Positions 5,306-5,484 of a stretch of DNA of 5,484 bases are shown here, one piece after another. Under the pieces are notes generated by a model, which saw only the letters and a list, made by a program, of their open reading frames with translations, ran no database searches and was not told the DNA's origin. Position 1 is the first letter of the stretch. Each line of letters opens with the position of its first letter. The translations under genes were made by a program, and so were the position numbers. This stretch comes from an uncultured beta proteobacterium (GTDB lineage: Bacteria; Pseudomonadota; Gammaproteobacteria; Burkholderiales; Burkholderiaceae_C): the NCBI GenBank assembly GCA_903870955.1, contig CAIQEX010000740.1, forward strand, positions 1-5,484, read 5' to 3'.

Positions 5306-5484
5306 GTACCTCCAACTACCTCACCACCCGCGACGCCGCTGCGTTGCTCGACGTGTCCGTGCCGACGGTGCAGCAATGGGTCGAGCGTGGACTGCTCAAA
5401 AGCTGGAAGACCGATGGTGGGCACCGCCGTATCGTGCGCGACTCGGTTATGGAGTTGCTGCAGTCGCAGCGCCACAAGGCGGAA
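5302..5484 (+). CDS. N-terminus of a BldC/excisionase-like HTH DNA-binding protein (3' truncated by window edge)
   Basis: The first 61 codons run open to the window end. Residues 6-53 form a MerR/excisionase-type winged HTH (HTH_17 style): YLTTRDAAALLDVS, then PTVQQWVERGLL as the recognition part, then a wing WKTDGGHRRI and a closing helix RDSVMELL. The GGHRR wing is the family hallmark. From memory, betaproteobacterial proteins with this N-terminus often continue into a receiver domain, forming an unusual response regulator with the HTH first; that part is outside the window. A stand-alone BldC-like regulator or a phage-type excisionase is possible, but no integrase or att site is seen. GGAG lies only 2 bases before the ATG, so translation may depend on the short leader ORF ending at this start. 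It shares a 360-bp divergent spacer with the HDOD-REC-GGDEF gene, which suggests joint control or a shared pathway. Confidence 0.8.
   Translation, partial: MSTSNYLTTRDAAALLDVSVPTVQQWVERGLLKSWKTDGGHRRIVRDSVMELLQSQRHKAE

Noticed and set aside
5302..5484. Phage excisionase marking a prophage or integrative element
   Set aside because: No integrase, att repeat, tRNA or phage gene is visible. The GGHRR-type HTH is also common in chromosomal regulators.

Overview
The window looks like chromosomal DNA of a betaproteobacterium, most likely a Burkholderiales/Comamonadaceae relative (inference). The coding DNA is GC-rich with strong G/C third-position preference, spacers are more AT-rich, and protein style (CxxC-type Crp/Fnr regulator, DUF3149 peptide, HDOD/GGDEF signalling protein, BldC-like HTH protein) fits that group. 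No RNA gene, IS element, CRISPR array or phage gene is visible.

Layout. (1) Bases 2-175 hold the 3' end of an MFS-type permease gene, overlapping by four bases (GTGA) a complete Crp/Fnr-family regulator gene (172-876), so the two are probably co-transcribed. (2) Converging on the regulator is a 47-residue DUF3149 membrane peptide gene (1030-887, minus). (3) Its 206-bp divergent spacer contains two near-perfect FNR-type boxes, 39 bp apart. On the other side is a full-length two-domain arsenite pump ATPase gene, arsA (1237-2994), with all three metal-site cysteines. (4) Converging on arsA is a 638-residue HDOD-REC-GGDEF protein (4941-3025, minus). (5) A 360-bp AT-richer spacer separates it from the divergent start of an excisionase/BldC-like HTH protein (5302 to window end).

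How the parts may work together. The regulator has the FNR recognition-helix residues E..SR and three of the four FNR iron-sulfur cysteines. The spacer beside it carries matching FNR-type sites. The simplest reading is an oxygen- or redox-responsive module controlling a small membrane peptide and arsA. Arsenite is the dominant dissolved arsenic form under anoxia, so anaerobic control of an arsenite pump ATPase makes biological sense. However, arsA here lacks arsB, arsD and arsR neighbours, so its membrane partner is unknown. The HDOD-REC-GGDEF protein and the HTH protein form a separate divergent pair that looks like c-di-GMP/two-component signalling.

Nothing here is clearly a wholly new system. 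The best candidates for unreported biology are the FNR-box-controlled orphan arsA/DUF3149 pair and the three-cysteine FNR-like regulator next to it.
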